Positions 44,473 to 52,545 of a stretch of 64,000 bases of DNA are shown piece by piece. The DNA comes from Streptomyces sp. NRRL WC-3626 (GTDB lineage: Bacteria > Actinomycetota > Actinomycetes > Streptomycetales > Streptomycetaceae). A program made the translations under genes and the position numbers. A model generated the notes under the pieces. It was given only the letters and a program-made list of their open reading frames with translations. It was not told the DNA's origin and ran no database searches. Position 1 is the first letter of the stretch; the number at the start of each line of letters is the position of its first letter. Location of the stretch: NCBI RefSeq assembly GCF_000718785.1, contig NZ_JOCA01000022.1:73220-137219 (forward strand), read 5' to 3'.

Positions 44473-45076
44473 CTCCTTCCCGCACGGAACTTCGCAACGC
44501 ATGGATCGCCCCACGTACCATGCCGACTTCCGTCGCGTCTACGAGAGCGGAATTCGCCACCTCAACAAACTGGAACGGGGCCAGACTTTCCAAGAGCGCG
44601 GGTTCGCCAGCTGGGAGGCCTTCGCCGCCGGGGACTGGGACCGCGCGCTGTCCCTCGTCCAGGAGAAGCGCGACTCCTACGCCCGACAGTTCCGCGACGC
44701 CGCACGACTGGGCATCCTGGAACGTCGCCTGCGCGTCGTGGAGTTCCCGGTGACCCCGTACGTGCAGTGGGAGCTCTTCGTCCTGCGCCTGCGGGTGGAG
44801 CTGGGCGACAACATCAGGGTGCTCGACGCCCGCGCCATCACGGACGTCGAGAAGAACCGCCCGGTCCCCGAAGTGGTGATCCTGGGGGATGTCGCCCTGT
44901 ACGAGGTGCTCTACGACGACGAGGGGAACGCGGCGGGAGCCAACCGCTTCACCGATCGAGCCCTGATCCGTGAAACCTCCGCCGACTTCGACACCCTGTA
45001 CGAACGGGGCGCCGACTTCCACGACTTCTTCGCCAGGGAGATCGCCCCGCTGGCGCCACCCGCGGTGGTCCACTGA
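44465..45076 (+). CDS. DUF6879 protein
   Basis: 203 residues from the ATG at 44465; the ATG at 44501 (MDRPTYHADF) is an alternative, with less coupling to the upstream gene. The family pattern is YESGIRHLNKLERGQTFQER, QEKRDSYARQFRDAARLGI and RLRVVEFPVTPYVQWELFVL. DUF6879 proteins are fairly common in streptomycetes beside helix-turn-helix or small DUF genes. Function is unknown. No catalytic motif or membrane segment is visible. Confidence 0.8.
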   Translation: MFDSFPHGTSQRMDRPTYHADFRRVYESGIRHLNKLERGQTFQERGFASWEAFAAGDWDRALSLVQEKRDSYARQFRDAARLGILERRLRVVEFPVTPYVQWELFVLRLRVELGDNIRVLDARAITDVEKNRPVPEVVILGDVALYEVLYDDEGNAAGANRFTDRALIRETSADFDTLYERGADFHDFFAREIAPLAPPAVVH

Positions 45077-45235
45077 GAGCCGGAGGGGACACCCTCAGCG
45101 CGGGCCGCCCGGCGTGATCCCCTCAGGCCCGGTGCACTCACCAGGTCCCTCACAGCTCCCGACGCCGGTGAACCTTCGGGCCACGGCACCGGTTTGAGGG
45201 CTCGGCGTCATCGCCCTGCGCGCCGGAAGCGCGGT

Positions 45236-45691
45236 TCACCGATGGGGCCAGGACGGGAGTGAGTACTCCGCCCAGACGGTCTTGCCCGGGCCGTCGGGGC
45301 GTGGGTGCCAGTTCCAGTGGGTCGCGAGGTGGGATACGAGGAGCAGGCCGCGGCCTGTCTCGTCGGACTCCTCCAGGGCGGTGGGGCGTCGGGGACCGCG
45401 TTCCGCGCGGGTGTCGGTGACTTCCACGCGTACGCCGTCGGGGGTCGCGTGGAGGCCGAGGTGGAAGTCCCGGCCGGGGACGTGGCCGTGCTGCACGGCG
45501 TTCGCGGAGAGTTCGGCGACGATCAGCACGATCGCGTCGTGCGGGTCGGTGCCGTACGGGATGCCCCACGCGTCCAGGCGTACGGCCGCCAGACGGCGGG
45601 CCAGGCGGGCTCCGCGGGGTGTGGAGGTGAAGCGCATCTCGAAGGTGCGGGGCGGGCTCAAGGGAGTGGGGTCGATGGGTTTCGTCGTCAT
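45236..45691 (-). CDS. RsbW-like ATP-binding protein (anti-sigma type)
   Basis: 151 residues, a stand-alone HATPase domain: IVLIVAELSANAVQHGHVPG (N-box), GVRVEVTDTRA (G1-type) and ETGRGLLLVSHLATHWNW. Streptomyces encodes dozens of these as anti-sigma-factor kinases or as partners of DUF397/XRE regulators. It is divergent from the XRE-DUF397 pair, an association that recurs across the genus. The specific sigma factor or partner cannot be named. Confidence 0.87.
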   Translation of the reverse strand: MTTKPIDPTPLSPPRTFEMRFTSTPRGARLARRLAAVRLDAWGIPYGTDPHDAIVLIVAELSANAVQHGHVPGRDFHLGLHATPDGVRVEVTDTRAERGPRRPTALEESDETGRGLLLVSHLATHWNWHPRPDGPGKTVWAEYSLPSWPHR

Positions 45692-45839
45692 GCCCCTTAC
45701 CGTCCCGTCCGTCGCGTAGCGTGACCAGTGGTGACGCAGCGACAGGGGGCGGATGTACGCGCGTTGTCCGCACAGGTAGGAGCCGCGCGCCGTGACGGCG
45801 TTCCTTGCGGGGGCGTTGAGCGGAAGAGGCGGTGGTGGC

Positions 45840-46730
45840 ATGACCGAGCACAAGGGTGCGGAAGCCGGGACCGAGGCGGTTCCCGGGCAGCGCGTGGACG
45901 ACGGTGGGGCCGGGCGGCGGCCCGAGGACGAGTCGGGGCGAGGCGTCATCGTCGCGTTCGGACAGACCATGAAGACGCTGCGCGTACGGGAGGGGCTGGA
46001 GCGCGAGGAGTTCGGGCGACGGCTCGGGTACTCGGCGTCCACCATCGCGTCGTTCGAACAGGGGCGCAGGATTCCGACGCCTCAGGCGATCGAGCGGGCG
46101 GATGAGGTGCTCGGGGCGGGCGGGTTGCTGCGCCTGTGGAAGGAGCAGGTGGAGCGGGCCCAGTATCCGGTCCGGTTCCAGGGAATGGCCCAACTGGAGA
46201 AGGAGTGCGCCGAACTGCTCATGTACGACGCGCTCGTCGTCAACGGCCTGCTCCAGACCGAGGACTACATGCGGGCTCTGCTTGGCATGCGGCGTCCGCC
46301 GCTGACGCAGGAAACCATCGACCAACGGGTAACCGCTCGGCTGGCCAGACAGGACATCTTCGACCGGCAGCCCGCGCCGCTACTGGGCTTCGTCATGACC
46401 GAGGCAGTGCTGCGGCAGCGCTATGGCGGCGCAGGCGTACTACGCGGTCAACTGGAGCACCTCCTCCTGCTGGGGCAGAAGCGAAACCTCGAGATCCAGG
46501 TCATGCCGCTCGACTGCGAAGAGAACGCGGGGGTGAACGGGCCGTTCACAGTCGTCACTCGGAAGGACGGCAAGAAATTCGTCTACTCCGAGGCCCACGC
46601 CACCAGCACACTCGAAGCGGACACGGAACACACGGTTCTTGCTGCCGCCCGCTATGGGATCATCCGATCACAGGCTCTCAGACCGCGAGAGTCCGCTCAA
46701 TTCATCGAGAGGTTGCTGGGAGAGCTATGA
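45840..46730 (+). CDS. XRE-family regulator with DUF5753 domain
   Basis: 296 residues. The N-terminal XRE helix-turn-helix is at about residues 40-95 (TLRVREGLEREEFGRRLGYS, then STIASFEQGRRIPTPQAI). The DUF5753 domain follows (YDALVVNGLLQTEDYMRALL ... LEIQVMPLDCEENAGVNGPF). Proteins of this type pair with a DUF397 protein; the pair affects antibiotic production and differentiation in S. coelicolor (Scr1/Scr2 type). The stop overlaps the DUF397 start (ATGA). Confidence 0.9.
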   Translation: MTEHKGAEAGTEAVPGQRVDDGGAGRRPEDESGRGVIVAFGQTMKTLRVREGLEREEFGRRLGYSASTIASFEQGRRIPTPQAIERADEVLGAGGLLRLWKEQVERAQYPVRFQGMAQLEKECAELLMYDALVVNGLLQTEDYMRALLGMRRPPLTQETIDQRVTARLARQDIFDRQPAPLLGFVMTEAVLRQRYGGAGVLRGQLEHLLLLGQKRNLEIQVMPLDCEENAGVNGPFTVVTRKDGKKFVYSEAHATSTLEADTEHTVLAAARYGIIRSQALRPRESAQFIERLLGEL

Positions 46731-46927
46731 ACACCGCCGAGTCCGAACTCACCTGGTGCAAGAGCAGCTACAGCGACACCGAGGGCGGCCAGTGCGTGGA
46801 GGTCGCTGCCGCCAAGGCAGTGGTGCACGTCCGGGACTCGAAGGCTGAGGCCGGGCCCGTACTCACCGTCTCGCGTGCGGCATGGGCGGGCCTCGTCGGG
46901 TTGACCTCGTCGCGACGGCGCGGCTGA
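46727..46927 (+). CDS. DUF397 protein
   Basis: 66 residues. DUF397 signature: LTWCKSSYSDTEGGQCVEVA, then VHVRDSKAEAGPVLTVSRAAW. It is the partner of the XRE/DUF5753 regulator with which it overlaps by four bases. In related pairs the small protein modulates the regulator, in a way that recalls toxin-antitoxin modules. It converges with the VWA gene 18 bases away. Confidence 0.92.
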   Translation: MNTAESELTWCKSSYSDTEGGQCVEVAAAKAVVHVRDSKAEAGPVLTVSRAAWAGLVGLTSSRRRG

Positions 46928-46945
46928 CGCTGGGGTGCGGATGCG

Positions 46946-48121
46946 TCAGGCGGGGACCCGTACCGTCTCCACCCAGCCCGGGGGCTGCGGCGCACCCTCG
47001 CCGATCAGGGCCGCGATCAGGCGGCAGGACGGGGTTTCGGCGGGCCAGGGGGTGAAGCCGTCGGTGAGGACGATGACGATGGACGGGCGGTCGCGGGCCG
47101 CGAGGGCCGCTTCGATGCCGACGCGCATGTCCGTGCCGCCCCCGCCGCCGAGGGTGATCTGGTCGGTGGCCGTCACCCGGGACACGGCGTGCACGTCGGC
47201 GTCGCAGGCGAGGACGGTGACGCGGTTGCCCCGTACGCCTACCTCGCGCAGCACGCCCGTCACCTCCCCGAGCGCGGCGGCGAGTTCGTCGTCTCCCATC
47301 GAGCCCGAGGTGTCGACGACGACGGCCACCCGGGGCAGCGGGCGGCGCAGGCTGGGGAGGACGACGCCACGCAGCGCCGGGGTGCGGCGCGAGGGGCGGC
47401 GGTAGGTGTAGTCGATGGCGCCCGCCGCCCATGCGGCGGCTTCCCGGACCGCGCCGGACAGTGCCTGCCGCCAGTCGACGGTGGGTTCCAGGAGTTCCTC
47501 GGCCCAGCGCTGCCAGCCCGCGGGCAGGGTGCCTCGGGAGCGTTGGTGGGCGCGCATGGCCTCGGCGGTGTGCCGACGCAGTGCCTGGGCCTCGACGTCA
47601 CCGAGGGCGGCGGTTCCGGGGAGGTCCCAGGGCGCGGGACGGCCGTGGGCACCCGAGCCGCAGTCGTGCTCTCGTACGTGCGGGGGCAGTTGGGGCAGGT
47701 ACGTCTCGAACAACCGGCCTTCGGGCAGGCCGTAGAGGCGGGGCTCGACGCGTCCGGCGGGCAGGCGCAGGCCGTCGGTGAGGAGGTCGTCGTTGATCTC
47801 GCAGTCCTGGGCGACGTTGACGCGGTACCGGTCGCGCTGGTCGGCGGCGGGGAGCCGGCCGGCACGGCCGTGGTGGTCGCGCAGCAGGTGAGCCACCTCG
47901 TGGATCCAGACGCCCGCGAGTTCCTCGACGGGGGTCGCGTCGACGAAGGCGGGTGACACGTAGCAGCGCCAGTGGCGGTCCACGCCCATCGTCGGCACGT
48001 CGGGGCTCGGCACGACGGTGAGGGCGTACAGGGCGGAGGCCAGGTAGGGGCGGTCGTTGGCCGCGCGGTAGCGGGCGGCGAGCAGTTTGGTCGTGTCGAG
48101 GCGGCCGCGGGGGTCCGTCAT
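46946..48121 (-). CDS. DUF2201 metallopeptidase/VWA-like protein
   Basis: 391 residues. The N-terminal half is a putative metallopeptidase domain with HEVAH at about residue 73 in VWIHEVAHLLRDHHGR and a downstream acidic CEIND. The C-terminal half is a VWA-like domain with a MIDAS motif DTSGSMGDDE at about 268 and a final LTDGFTPWPAETP. This matches DUF2201 proteins, which pair with MoxR ATPases. The MoxR partner is encoded 11 bases upstream. It is the last gene of the LRR-ankyrin-MoxR-VWA operon and its likely executor, because the zinc-protease motif is intact. Confidence 0.88.
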   Translation of the reverse strand: MTDPRGRLDTTKLLAARYRAANDRPYLASALYALTVVPSPDVPTMGVDRHWRCYVSPAFVDATPVEELAGVWIHEVAHLLRDHHGRAGRLPAADQRDRYRVNVAQDCEINDDLLTDGLRLPAGRVEPRLYGLPEGRLFETYLPQLPPHVREHDCGSGAHGRPAPWDLPGTAALGDVEAQALRRHTAEAMRAHQRSRGTLPAGWQRWAEELLEPTVDWRQALSGAVREAAAWAAGAIDYTYRRPSRRTPALRGVVLPSLRRPLPRVAVVVDTSGSMGDDELAAALGEVTGVLREVGVRGNRVTVLACDADVHAVSRVTATDQITLGGGGGTDMRVGIEAALAARDRPSIVIVLTDGFTPWPAETPSCRLIAALIGEGAPQPPGWVETVRVPA

Positions 48122-48132
48122 GTTCGTGGGTC

Positions 48133-49320
48133 TCAGTGCCCGCCGGGCAGGGCCCCGGACAGCTGCAGCAGGTCCAGGAACCCGTCGATGCCCGGGGGTA
48201 CGGGCCAGTCGAGCCGGCGCATCGCCGCGAGGTCGGTGGCGGCCCGGGCGGCCACGTCCGGAACGCCCGCGTCCACGGCCTTGGCCAGGACCACCCAGCC
48301 GGCCTCCCAGCGGGGCCGGGTGGGATCGCTCTGGATGGCGGCGACGACCGCGATGAGGAAGGCGAGTTGGCGGTCGCCGCGCTCGGGCAGGGCGAACGCC
48401 TCCGGGTCGGCGAGGACCCGCTCGGGGTCGGGCAGATCGAGGTGTTCGAGGTACGACAGCAGTTCGATGCCCGCGCCGTCCCCGACGGCACCGGTCAGCG
48501 CGGCGGCCGTGGCCTCACGCCCCGCCCCGGTCGCGTACCCGGTGGCCAGCAGCCGCAGCGCCATCTCCCAGGTGCGCGGGGAGGGCCAGGAGCGGCCCCG
48601 GCTCTCGGCGTCGGCGGGGATGTGGTGGACCAGGCCCGGCCGGGCCGTGAGGAAACCCGACACGGCTCCGCGTGCCCGCGCGACGGCACCGGGCACCCTG
48701 GCCGGATCGACCGCCAACACGGCCACCTCCGGCCAGGTGCCGGCCATGCCGCGGGCGACCGTGGCCGGGTCGTGGGTCCAGTCGAGGTGGACGAAGCGGT
48801 TGGCGAGCGGCGGGCTGAGATGCCAGCCGTCCGCGGCGCTCGACGGCGGGTTGGCGGCGGCGACGATGCGCACCGCGTCGGGCAGGACGAGGCTGCCGAC
48901 CCGGCGTTCGAGGACGACCCGCAGCAGCGCCGCCTGTACGGCCGGGGGCGCGGAGGACAGTTCGTCGAAGAAGAGCAGGCCCTGTCCCGCGCGGGTGAGG
49001 CGGACCGCCCAGTCGGGCGGGGCCATCGGTACTCCGGTGGTGGCCGGGTCGTCGCCGACGATCGGCAGTCCGGCGAAGTCCGACGGCTCGTGCACGCTGG
49101 CGATGACCGTCTCCAGCGGCAGGCCGAGCCCGGCGGCGAGCTGTTCCAGTCCGGCGGACTTGCCGATGCCCGGTTCGCCCCACAGCAGGACGGGCTGATT
49201 CGCCGTCACCGCCAGGGCCAGGGCCTCCAGTTGCGGGTTGGCGGCCGGCTCCGTGCGGTGCGCGCGCAGTCGGCCGACGAGGTCGTCGGCGGCGGCGAGG
49301 GGGGCAGGTGTGGTGTTCAA
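48133..49320 (-). CDS. MoxR-family AAA+ ATPase
   Basis: 395 residues from a TTG at 49320, which overlaps the ankyrin stop as TTGA; no ATG fits before the P-loop. Walker A is WGEPGIGKS (about 46-54), Walker B is GLLFFDELS, and sensor-1 is VAAANPPSSAADGWHLSPP. An AAA lid follows. The C-terminal part (about 250-395) is helical and specific to this subfamily. MoxR ATPases remodel or load a VWA partner, here the metallopeptidase/VWA protein directly downstream. The ankyrin and LRR genes upstream would supply recognition. Confidence 0.88.
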   Translation of the reverse strand: MNTTPAPLAAADDLVGRLRAHRTEPAANPQLEALALAVTANQPVLLWGEPGIGKSAGLEQLAAGLGLPLETVIASVHEPSDFAGLPIVGDDPATTGVPMAPPDWAVRLTRAGQGLLFFDELSSAPPAVQAALLRVVLERRVGSLVLPDAVRIVAAANPPSSAADGWHLSPPLANRFVHLDWTHDPATVARGMAGTWPEVAVLAVDPARVPGAVARARGAVSGFLTARPGLVHHIPADAESRGRSWPSPRTWEMALRLLATGYATGAGREATAAALTGAVGDGAGIELLSYLEHLDLPDPERVLADPEAFALPERGDRQLAFLIAVVAAIQSDPTRPRWEAGWVVLAKAVDAGVPDVAARAATDLAAMRRLDWPVPPGIDGFLDLLQLSGALPGGH

Positions 49321-51086
49321 AACGGTATGTCCTCTTCGTCCGCCGCGCGCTGTTCCATCCATTCGTCCCACCAGTCGGCGCCGGCACCGGGATGCTCCTC
49401 CCGTACGCGGTCCCGGAGGAAGGACAGGTCGGCGCGCTTGTACCGGCGTACGGTCTGGGCCAGCGACAGCTCGGACTCGTCCGCCACGTCGATCCGGGCA
49501 CCGGCGGCGAGGAACGCCTCCACGAGTGCCCTGGAACCGCCGTCGTTGACCGCGACGAAGAGCGGAGTACGGTCCCGCTGGTCCCTGGCCTCCAGATCGA
49601 GCCCCGCCGCGAGCAGCCGCGGCAGGAGCGGTTCGTGGTCGAGGAGATGCAGTACGTGGAGCAGCGAGCGTCCGGTGGCGTCGCGCACGCGGGGGTCCAT
49701 GCCGGCGTCCAGGAGGTGGAGCACGCCGTGGGTGTCACCGTGCTGGGCGCGCAGGAACAGGTCCCGGCGCTGGGCGCGCAGCGCCTTGGGCAGCCGGCCG
49801 CTGCCCGACGCCCAGGTCTGTTCGACGGCAAAGCATCCGGCGACGGCGCCGCCGAACGCGCGCAGGGCCCGCTCGCGCTGCTGCTCCTCGTCGCTGTGCG
49901 GCATACGGAGCAGACCGCCCGCGCGGAATCCCACCTCGTGCCACTCACCGCGGCAGCGCACCCGGACGGGTGCGGGGTCGGTGGGGCCCGGCGGGCCCGC
50001 GGCACCCCGCAGGGCGGGGAACAACGCCTCGCTCACCAGCGGATGCAGGTGCTCCGGCTCGATGCCGCCGACGCGCATGAGGTCGAGGTCGGGGAGCCTG
50101 CGCCAGAGCGCTTCGGCCAGGAACGGCACCCCCTTGGTCTCCTCGCGGCCCACGGCCCTCATCCGCAGCCCGGTGCGGCCGGCGGTGGCCGCCGGTTCCA
50201 GCAGGAAGCGGGTGTGCCAGTCACCCATGACGAGGTAACGGTCACCGACGCCCTCGTCCGTCAGCCGGCGGACCTCCCGCTCCAGGCGGGTGTGGTCGAG
50301 GGCGAGACGGCCGAGCAGTACCGACGGGTCGCCCCGGTACCAGCCGGGGCCGGCCGGGGATGTCAGGTCGAGCTCGATCCCGGCGGCGGCGAAGGCCGCC
50401 TCGATCTCGCCCTTCCGGTGCAGCAGGGTGACCCACTCGGCGCGGGCGGCCGCGTCGCCGGGGCCGGGGTCCGCGGTGGGCAGTTCGTCCGTACGGCGTG
50501 GGCGGCCGTCGGCGTGGAGGAAGGGAGGCCGGTCGGTGCCGCCGCCACGCTCCCGCAGTTCGGCGGTGCGGCGCGCGTCCCACAGGTGCCGGGCGTACCG
50601 CCAGTCCTCGGTTCCACCGCCGAAGACACCCGCGCTCTCCTCGTCCGCGACGGTGCCGAAGCGCAGGGTGATCCGCTGCGGGCCCTCCATCATGGCGGGC
50701 GTGACCAGGTGCAGATACGGCGCGGCCCGGGGGCCTTCGCCCTCCCGCACCGGCCGGTAGCGGGCGAGGACGACGGTCCGGCCGGTGTCGAGGGTGGTCC
50801 GTCCGCCCAGAATCCGGGGCAGGTGCCAGCGCACCAGGTCCGGGACCAGGTGGCGCAGGTCCTCCTCCAGCGCGTCGGCTATGTCGTCGCCGCAGTGCTC
50901 GGCGACCTCCGGCAGGTCGATGTCGACGTCCACGCCGGCCGCCGCGCACGCTCCGCGCCAGTCTCCGGCCGTACGGCGTTCCGTCGCGCTCCCGATCATC
51001 GTGCGGGGGACGGCGTAACGGCGGATCCTCCGCCAACTCGCCGCCTCCTCCGGGGAGAAGCAGGGGGAATCGGGGCGGCCGCTCAA
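49317..51086 (-). CDS. Large ankyrin-repeat protein of the MoxR-VWA operon
   Basis: 589 residues from a TTG at 51086 overlapping the LRR stop (TTGA). Residues 1-430 match no domain I recognise, but have conserved-looking blocks (DLPEVAEHCGDDIADALEED, YLVMGDWHTRFLLEP, EPEHLHPLVSEALFPALRG). Residues about 442-540 are ankyrin-like repeats (HGDTHGVLHLLDAGMDPRVR, then TGRSLLHVLHLLDHEPLL and DRTPLFVAVNDGG). It has no signal peptide or membrane segment. The tight coupling to LRR and MoxR genes suggests it bridges recognition and ATPase, but that is inference. Confidence 0.82.
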   Translation of the reverse strand: MSGRPDSPCFSPEEAASWRRIRRYAVPRTMIGSATERRTAGDWRGACAAAGVDVDIDLPEVAEHCGDDIADALEEDLRHLVPDLVRWHLPRILGGRTTLDTGRTVVLARYRPVREGEGPRAAPYLHLVTPAMMEGPQRITLRFGTVADEESAGVFGGGTEDWRYARHLWDARRTAELRERGGGTDRPPFLHADGRPRRTDELPTADPGPGDAAARAEWVTLLHRKGEIEAAFAAAGIELDLTSPAGPGWYRGDPSVLLGRLALDHTRLEREVRRLTDEGVGDRYLVMGDWHTRFLLEPAATAGRTGLRMRAVGREETKGVPFLAEALWRRLPDLDLMRVGGIEPEHLHPLVSEALFPALRGAAGPPGPTDPAPVRVRCRGEWHEVGFRAGGLLRMPHSDEEQQRERALRAFGGAVAGCFAVEQTWASGSGRLPKALRAQRRDLFLRAQHGDTHGVLHLLDAGMDPRVRDATGRSLLHVLHLLDHEPLLPRLLAAGLDLEARDQRDRTPLFVAVNDGGSRALVEAFLAAGARIDVADESELSLAQTVRRYKRADLSFLRDRVREEHPGAGADWWDEWMEQRAADEEDIPF

Positions 51087-52219
51087 CGGTAGACACTTCC
51101 TATCGCGCGCAGGTCGGGGTGGGACCCGGCCATGGGCCGCAGGCGCTGCGTGAAGGACCGCTTCACCTTCCGGGGCAGTCCCGGCCCCAGACCGACGTAC
51201 TCCAGCGGTGAGCCGTCCGGCACCGCCGCCAGCAGGGACTTCGCGCCCCGCCCGGTGAGCCCGGTGTGGCACAGCTCCAGCCGGCGCAGCGGGCTGCCGG
51301 GGAGGGCGGCGGCCAGGGCGTGGGCGCCTTCGTCGCCGGTGGCGTTGGCGGGGGCGCCGAGGCTGCGCTCCGACATCGGCCGGCCCAGGTCGAGCATCTC
51401 GATGGCGCCCAGGGCGTCGGCGAGGGCGCGCGCCCCGGCGGGGCCGATCCCGTTGCCGCCCAGGCCCAGTCGTACCGGACCTCCGGCGTCGGCGGCGGCT
51501 GCCGCGAGGACGGCGGCGCCCTCGTCGCCCAGGTGGTTGGCGGGCAGGTACAGCTCGCGTACGCCGGCGTCCCGGATCAGCGCCGCCAGCAGACCGGCGG
51601 CCTCGGGGGTCAGGCCGTTCCCCCCGAGGAACAGGCGTTCCACGGGGCGCGGGCGGCCGGTGAGGGCGTCGAGCAGGGCGCGCAGACCGTCGGTGGTGAC
51701 ACCGGTGTTGACCAGGTCGAGGGTGCGCAGCGCGGTGTTGCGGCGGAGCATCGCGGCGAGCGCCGAGGCACCGTCGTCGCCGACCGGGTTGCGCTTGAGC
51801 CACAGGGCACGGACGGTGTCGTCCGCCGACAGGGCGTCGGCGAGCGCGCCGACGCCGTCCGGGCCGATGCGGTTGCAGCCGAGGTAGAGCGTGTGCAGTC
51901 CATGGCCGTCGGCGAGTGCCCGGGCGACCGTGGACGCGCCTTCGTCTCCGATGGCGTTGGTGCCGAGGAGCACGTGCCGGGCGTGCGGTGAGGCGGCGGC
52001 GACGGGCATCAGCCGGGCGGCGCCGGCTGTGCCGAGCCCCTGCTTGCACAGGTCGACGCGGCCGTCCGCGCGGACGGTGCCGAGCGGGAACGTCTCGTCG
52101 GTCTCCACCGCCCGCGGCGACCTCAGCCGGGCCACCAGCGGGTCGAGCCCGGAAGGATCACTGATCGGGATGTCCGGGTGCTCGATCGCCGGGCAGCGCA
52201 CGGGTGTCGGCTGCGTCAT
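51083..52219 (-). CDS. Leucine-rich-repeat (RNI-like) protein
   Basis: 378 residues; ATG at 52219 with GGAG five to six bases upstream (a GTG at 52225 is possible). After a linker, about ten ribonuclease-inhibitor-type repeats of about 28 residues run from residue 60 to 350: LGTNAIGDEGASTVARAL, LGCNRIGPDGVGALADAL, LKRNPVGDDGASALAAML, LGGNGLTPEAAGLLAAL and others. It is cytosolic, with no signal peptide. This is the first gene of a four-gene operon; an LRR protein there is most simply the recognition subunit. The tRNA-like gene lies 109 bases upstream. Confidence 0.88.
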   Translation of the reverse strand: MTQPTPVRCPAIEHPDIPISDPSGLDPLVARLRSPRAVETDETFPLGTVRADGRVDLCKQGLGTAGAARLMPVAAASPHARHVLLGTNAIGDEGASTVARALADGHGLHTLYLGCNRIGPDGVGALADALSADDTVRALWLKRNPVGDDGASALAAMLRRNTALRTLDLVNTGVTTDGLRALLDALTGRPRPVERLFLGGNGLTPEAAGLLAALIRDAGVRELYLPANHLGDEGAAVLAAAAADAGGPVRLGLGGNGIGPAGARALADALGAIEMLDLGRPMSERSLGAPANATGDEGAHALAAALPGSPLRRLELCHTGLTGRGAKSLLAAVPDGSPLEYVGLGPGLPRKVKRSFTQRLRPMAGSHPDLRAIGSVYR

Positions 52220-52328
52220 CACCACTCCACCGGTCCATCGCCGGTGCCCGGCCCGCCGAGGGCGGCACCGCCCTCCGCCCGCCCAGGACGGACCGACGCC
52301 AATCGACGTTCCTCCACGACAAGGGTGG

Positions 52329-52401
52329 CAAGGCTGGTCGGATTCGAACCGACGTCCTCCAGCTCGATGCTAGGGCGCGACGACCTCTGCGCTACAGCCT
52401 C
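52329..52401 (-). tRNA. tRNA-like gene with degenerate anticodon arm
   Basis: Read on the minus strand, a 7-bp acceptor stem (GAGGCTG with CAGCCTT, one G-U pair), a D-arm (TAGCGCAGAGGTCGTCGCGC) and a perfect T-arm (GTCGG-TTCGAAT-CCGAC) are all present, and CCA follows the discriminator G in the genome. The anticodon arm is poor: a 4-bp stem with one mismatch and the loop CATCGAG, which lacks U33. If it were read, the anticodon would be UCG (Arg). The acceptor complementarity extends to 10 bp (GGC/GCC), which is unusual. It may be a pseudo-tRNA or tRNA-like element rather than a decoding tRNA. Confidence 0.5.
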
Positions 52402-52470
52402 GCCATGAATGATCATAGCGGGATCGGCCGCTGTGTCGATCACTTGTTTGAATGAATTCTTGCGCGCGGC

Positions 52471-52544
52471 CCCGCGCGGTCGGTGGTCCCCGCGCGGCCG
52501 GCGCTCTCCGTGCGGTCGGCGGTCCCCCGCGCGGTCGGTGGTCC
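52471..52544. repeat. 18-bp tandem repeat downstream of tdk
   Basis: Four tandem units of about 18 bp based on CCCGCGCGGTCGGTGGTC. Units 1 and 4 share 19 identical bases (52471-52489 and 52526-52544); the middle two have diverged. The array ends one base before the tdk stop codon. Confidence 0.75.
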
Positions 52545-52545
52545 G

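Noticed and set aside
51087..52049. 321-residue N-terminal extension of the ankyrin frame
   Set aside because: It reads Arg/Pro-rich nonsense over the LRR gene; the TTG that overlaps the LRR stop is the logical start.
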